64,000 nt of DNA from Roridomyces roridus (taxonomy: Eukaryota; Basidiomycota; Agaricomycetes; Agaricales; Mycenaceae): positions 1,922,001 through 1,986,000 of the forward strand of contig JARKIF010000009.1 in assembly GCA_029378245.1 (NCBI GenBank), read 5' to 3'. The notes below the pieces were generated by a model. It ran no database searches, was not told where the DNA came from, and was given only the letters and a program-made list of their open reading frames with translations. Both the position numbers and the translations under genes were made by a program. Positions 60,062-64,000 of the stretch are shown here, piece by piece. How positions within the stretch are numbered: the stretch's first letter is position 1; the number at the start of each line of letters is the position of its first letter.

Positions 60062-60667
60062 CTAGTACCCGTCACCTTCACCGCCCTCCTTGCAAATCCC
60101 TTCTTCTCGTAGAGGAATCTGCGCTTTTATTTCATCTCGTTGCTTCTTCATCTCAACGTCGTTCTTGTGGTACGGTTCCAGAGTGGCATAGTCGACCTGT
60201 CGGCGTTGGGGTATCTCATCCTCGAGATCGAGGTCCTAGAGTGGCTTCAGTGGATGCTTCCAGATAGAATAGAAGGCGCGACGACGCACAATTTCACCCA
60301 GCAATACTACATTCTCCCCGCGAATGAGAAACAAGCCATGCCAATTCTCCGCAAACGCGTTGCCGTGGTAGATCCGTTCCACGGTGTCCTCGAGCACGAG
60401 GTTGGCTTGGAATGATTTAGGATGGACGCGGAGCAAGGAGAAGGGCGTGTAATACCAAACTGGTCGTAGGACCGCAAGACGCCGTGGAGTTTTCTTCCGT
60501 CGCGCAAGACCACCAGCATCTTCCCTATTAACCGAGAAGAAGGAGGAGGGCGGGAGGAGGTGCCGGGAAAGCTCAGGCAAGACTCGGACAGTTGACGCGG
60601 TAGTTGACGTACTGTCCACGCAATCGACCAGCGACCCAGAGGTCGTGAAGGGTATTAAGGAATCCAT
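60062..60667 (-). CDS. LSM1: U6 snRNA-associated Sm-like protein LSm1
   Basis: Subunit of the cytoplasmic Lsm1-7 ring that activates decapping and mRNA decay. The start ATG at 60667 is [18 protein letters not shown]. After an intron comes [20 protein letters not shown] (Sm1 motif), then QF^[18 protein letters not shown], followed by [12 protein letters not shown] (Sm2 motif with RGENVV). The C-terminal extension ([20 protein letters not shown], then [20 protein letters not shown]) is characteristic of Lsm1 and distinguishes it from Lsm8. Confidence 0.92.
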
Positions 60668-60706
60668 GATTGTGGAGGAAGAAAATCCGAATCCGGTAGT
60701 GTTGAG

Positions 60707-60975
60707 TGATCGGGGACTGGACGTCAACAAAGTTCAACCACAAGTTGAACCAATACTTGCTTTGGAAAGGTCCCGACTCAAATCGCTCATTCAGACCTCT
60801 CCCGCTTCGACTCTTCCCGTCATTTTAAACACCAAGGACTCGGACGCCCTGGCCAAGTGATCGGGGACTGAACGTCACCCAAAAGTTCAACCACCTGGAA
60901 ACTAGTACTGTGCCTTCAAGAGGTCCCGACCCAAACCTCTCTCTCGGACGTCTCCCGCCTCGACTCTTCCCGGCA
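60707..60975 (+). repeat. degenerate direct repeat, unit about 150 bp
   Basis: GATCGGGGACTGGACGTCA at 60707 recurs as GATCGGGGACTGAACGTCA at about 60858. Later shared blocks are AGTTCAACCAC, AGGTCCCGAC(T/C)CAAA and TCTCCCGC(T/C)TCGACTCTTCCC. The second unit has small indels. No open frame spans both with conserved meaning. The first unit begins within 40 bp of the LSM1 start codon. Confidence 0.7.
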
Positions 60976-61926
60976 TCTCAGAATCAGCCACTACGGACAC
61001 TGGCATCACTTCAGCGCGACCTATGTCCACGTCCAACCTACCGCCACCATTCGAGATTATGACCGTCGACTCCGACTGGAAGCTCGCGAGAGCCGCCAGC
61101 TCCGCAAGAAGATGAGAGACGTTTGCTGTAGGACATCTGCATGCATTACGGCTCTATTCTATTATCCGGCATATTGGCCCTTGGAAACTGCATGTTCGCT
61201 CCCATTCCCATTGCCTGGAGCTATGCCTCTGAGTTCAAGAGTCTCCAAATCAGGTGTCCACCCTCCAGGCCTCTCCGCTCAATCCCGCAGCCGTGTCCTT
61301 GAAGCTTCTGCTCCGAGTCTGAGATACAAAGACACTAGTCACCTACTGCAAGACGAATGCTATCAATACTGGCCCTGATTCGCCCGTGGGCTGTCTGAAT
61401 CAGATACTACTATCTAGTATGTGTCTCCGCCTCTACTCTGGATGGCCTTCACAGGGCAAACCTTCCGACTGAGTATCCAAAGTGAAATTGCCAATGAGCG
61501 CTATTTCATGGTTTGGTATCGCCGGCTCAAGTCGGCCTACTGACTAGTACTGCCGTAGCTATGTCACGATGCTGCCACTACATACCCATACTTACTTCCA
61601 TTTTTGTAATTCAGCGCAACAGGGATCACTACAGCTCAAGTACCCACACCGGTGCTTCACTACTCACTGCGCTTGCTTCATCCAAGACTGGTACTACTTA
61701 TTGCTCTGTGAGTCTATTGGCCATGTATTCTCATGACCTGAAGAGCTACTCAGGTAAATGTTCCCATCCTAGGAGGCCAGTATTGTAAAGCTAGAACCCC
61801 GCCGTTCTGCAGCGTCCAAGATGTCCTTCATGGCATTCTTGCTCCTCCGTGGATCAGCTTGCAATGGTTCTAATCGTGGCAAACGGATACGGGGTACCAG
61901 AACCTACATTTTGAAGGTCTTTTATC
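60976..61926. other. gene-poor stretch between repeat and tRNA
   Basis: Several stops in every frame and no recognisable protein segment. Short phrases such as RLRLEARESRQLRKKMRDV (plus strand near 61065-61120) look coding-like but have no convincing continuation. Confidence 0.4.
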
Positions 61927-62035
61927 GGCGCTATGACCGAGTGGTTAAGGTGACAGATTTGAATTTGAAGCTCTTTGAGGCATCAGTCATTATCTGTTGG
62001 GATCTCCCGCACAGGTTCGAACCCTGTTGGCGTCG
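61927..62035 (+). tRNA. tRNA-Ser(UGA) with a 28-nt intron
   Basis: Acceptor stem GGCGCTA (61927-61933) pairs with TGGCGTC (62028-62034) through five Watson-Crick and two G-U pairs; the discriminator is G at 62035. The D region is GACCGAGTGGTTAAGGT. The anticodon stem ACAGA (61953-61957) pairs with TCTGT (61993-61997). The loop begins TTTGAA, with anticodon TGA at 61960-61962. The intron runs 61964-61991, one base 3' of the anticodon, the standard nuclear tRNA intron position. A serine-type long variable arm (TGGGATCTCCCGC) and the T arm ACAGG-TTCGAAC-CCTGT complete it. CCA is not encoded. Confidence 0.93.
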
Positions 62036-63445
62036 TAACTTTTGCATTTTGAAGCTCTGAAGCTTCTACACACAGATTCCCACTTCGTTGATGTCCTTGC
62101 GAACTCGCAAACTTTTTTTTAACTGATGAAATTCTCATTGTCGCTGTATTTGACCAGTACAGCAGGGCCCTCTGTTCCCAATCGGAGGCGGACTCTCCAC
62201 AAACACACCAAGAGTCCAACTATTGGGTGTACTGTGTACATTCTATAGTGGCTCGAAAGAAAAGTCTCCGACGGTGCACGTACGTGATAATCAAAGTTGA
62301 AACTAACATGATTTTTTGTTGTGTTATGAACATTAGTACTAATCTGAGCCTCACTCAACGGCTCGAGCCAGAGGTGAGTATGCGACCGCAGACCACTACT
62401 GGTGCTCACAAATCCCGTTCAGACGTACCTTCCACCGAGGCCAATCATCACAATACTTGTGGAGAACACCAAGGAATTTAACCTTCGTCGACTGGTCATT
62501 TTTCAATCTCACTATGCCGAACAGCCTCCCATTAGGCTTCTGAATCTGATACTCAAACCAAGACGCCCCAGGTATTGTCAAGCCGTCGGCGAAACATCTT
62601 CAAGTAAACCTTCAGTGACGCCCCAGTCTTTTCTAGTGCGACTCAGCTCAAAGCCGGTTCGTGCGCATGAGACCGAGGGTTGAAGAGCATCGGAATACTC
62701 TGTGACCTCGACCATTATATCTTGGATCGGAAAATGGTGTGACGTTCTTGTATTCCACGGAGTACAGGCTCCATCTCGACTGTGTGGAACGATGTAGCTA
62801 TAGGACCAGAGAATAATTTCGCCTGGGGTGGTAACTGGAATACAGCAGCTTGTCATTGGATAAACAAGGTCACCTGGAAGCCGGAGCAAAGCAGGAGATA
62901 TACGATCAAAGAGAGAACGATCACCTGAGGCAAAGAAAAGCAAACACCGCGCATCCTATTTAAGCAATGGCTGGGTGGCTGACAACACCAACGCCTCTCT
63001 CTCTCCTACCACCATCTTCCCTCTTCCCCCATTTCACTCAAGACCTTCAAGCAATCCTCATCAGGTGGGTTGGCTCTCTTCTTCTTCTTCACTTGGGCCG
63101 AGGCAGCGAGAACGAGTCGAGTGGTGCACGCCGGGTCTGCACCAAGACGGTGGGGGCTCGCCAACGTGTATGCACCTATAAATCCGACCCCAGCCTATGC
63201 CCACACGTCCGGCGCTTTGGATGGCTCCCATCGCTGCATACGGCGTGCTCGAACTCTTCTCGCGCCAGCCCACTCAGTAATCGATTCGTCGTTGCTGATG
63301 CCTCGCCTTGCAGGTCGTTTTGTGTCAGTGTGGCTTTGTTGAAACTTGAGATTGTACAGTGTATAGCAATGAATTCAATGACTTTGCTGTGAACTTTGAC
63401 CGTGCCCGATGCTGAGAGGACAAGGGAATGAATCAATTACGAAGC
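62036..63445. other. gene-poor stretch between tRNA and dCMP deaminase
   Basis: 1.4 kb without a supportable gene. A T-run just after the tRNA (62108-62119) could terminate RNA polymerase III. The tract at 62990-63100 is CT-rich (ctctctctcctaccacc, tcttcttcttcttcac). Open frames up to about 140 codons exist but show no conserved motif. Confidence 0.4.
62108..62119 (+). terminator. T-run downstream of tRNA-Ser, possible pol III terminator
   Basis: A run of T residues about 75 bp after the tRNA 3' end. It is further away than usual, so a shorter T cluster nearer the gene may act instead. Confidence 0.3.
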
Positions 63446-64000
63446 TCAGTAACGTCCTTGAACAGGCTGAAAGCGCCTCAACTCAACCCCCGCCTCACTC
63501 AAAAGTCGCGCCGACGCGTCGTCTCTGCAAACATCGTGATAATTTTTCGAAAGCGAGGAAAAAACACGCACACTTTATAGCTCAGATTATACACAACTGT
63601 CTTTACCCCCGTCTGGATGATCTTGATTGTGCACTTCAAGCACGGGCACGTATTGCAGTACAATACCGCGCCGGACCCCGGGCCTCCTATACGTTCCGTG
63701 CAATGCAGGAGCGCGTTTTCCTCGGCGTGGAGGCAGACACATTCGTTTGCTGCGGCATCCTTGGGTGATGATGACCCACCGTTGCACTGTACGCAGCCGC
63801 CCTCGTTGCAGTTCTTCAGTCCTCGTGGAGTGCCGTTGTAACTGAGAAAAGCATGAGTATATTTAAGAGAACTGTGGGAAGACTGACCCGGTCGCAAGGA
63901 TGCGGTTCTCGCGCACAAGAACCGCACCGACGCGTCGTTTCATGCAATTGGAGCGTTTGGAAGCCAGGGACGCGAGTGTCTGTAAACCGTGGGGTCGGGA
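63446..64000 (-). CDS. DCD1: deoxycytidylate (dCMP) deaminase, 5' end beyond window
   Basis: Zinc enzyme converting dCMP to dUMP for thymidylate synthesis. Reading inward from the edge: LASLASKRSNCMKRRVGAVL, VRENRILATG, then after an intron YNGTPRGLKNCNEGGCVQCN. The zinc ligands are HAEEN (His and catalytic Glu) and CNTCPCLKC (PCxxC). IKIIQTGVKTVVYNLSYK follows. The last intron (donor GTGCGT) joins to VDDASARLLSEAGVELRRF and the end QPVQGRY. The frame is intact. The N-terminus lies outside the window. Confidence 0.93.

Noticed and set aside
61000..63400. Retrotransposon or LTR remnant in the gene-poor stretch
   Set aside because: No reverse transcriptase, integrase or paired long terminal repeats seen; only a short degenerate direct repeat.

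Overview
The window is nuclear DNA of a filamentous basidiomycete, most likely an Agaricomycete. It is very gene-dense. Most genes carry several introns of about 45-60 nt, almost all GT-AG. Intergenic gaps are often under 150 bp, and the proteins (GRIP golgin, PIL1, SNF4, Spf30, SSH4, TEF1) read as basidiomycete forms. I read about 42 protein-coding genes, one intron-containing tRNA-Ser(UGA), one small elongation-factor relic and one degenerate repeat. Two genes run off the edges: a cytochrome P450 at the left and a dCMP deaminase at the right.

Layout. 0-28.7 kb is mainly housekeeping: P450 (+), MED5 (-), GRIP golgin (-), PEX14 (-), mitochondrial EF-Tu (+), glycine-cleavage H protein (+), complex I ESSS subunit (-), NAA40 (-), RIO2 (+), SPF30 (+), a divergent pair of uncharacterised genes that appear to share one domain, PIL1 (-), eIF4E (-), MTM1 (+), VAM7 (-), a methyltransferase and a small lipid-binding-like protein (-), SNF4 (-) and SSH4/EAR1 (+). 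28.8-36.6 kb is the accessory part of the window: four head-to-tail paralogues on the minus strand, each with a novel N-terminal domain, a hydrophobic segment and a short kinase-like C-terminus. One copy keeps the catalytic residues; the other three have lost them. 36.7-60.7 kb returns to housekeeping: a homeodomain gene, a small membrane protein, DPS1, mitochondrial AAT, a Ser/Pro-rich protein, ELP5, a membrane GNAT, a dienelactone hydrolase, TEF1, a PAS-kinase-like kinase, RPL32, MEMO1, a histidine phosphatase, STM1, SPP1 and LSM1. 60.7-63.4 kb is gene-poor and holds the tRNA and a repeat.

How the genes relate. There is no biosynthetic cluster. Much of the window serves translation (two elongation factors, eIF4E, DPS1, RPL32, RIO2, STM1, ELP5, tRNA-Ser) and organelle or vesicle function (PEX14, MTM1, ESSS, VAM7, SSH4, PIL1, golgin). 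The gene-level novelty is the tandem kinase/pseudokinase family at 28.8-36.6 kb, three copies of which share an upstream CGGTCACGTG box, and the domain-sharing pair at 15.9-18.2 kb.

Caution on sequence quality: the golgin, PIL1, eIF4E and SPP1 genes each contain apparent one-base insertions or deletions, several of them in short homopolymers, that break otherwise conserved frames. Assembly error is the simplest explanation.
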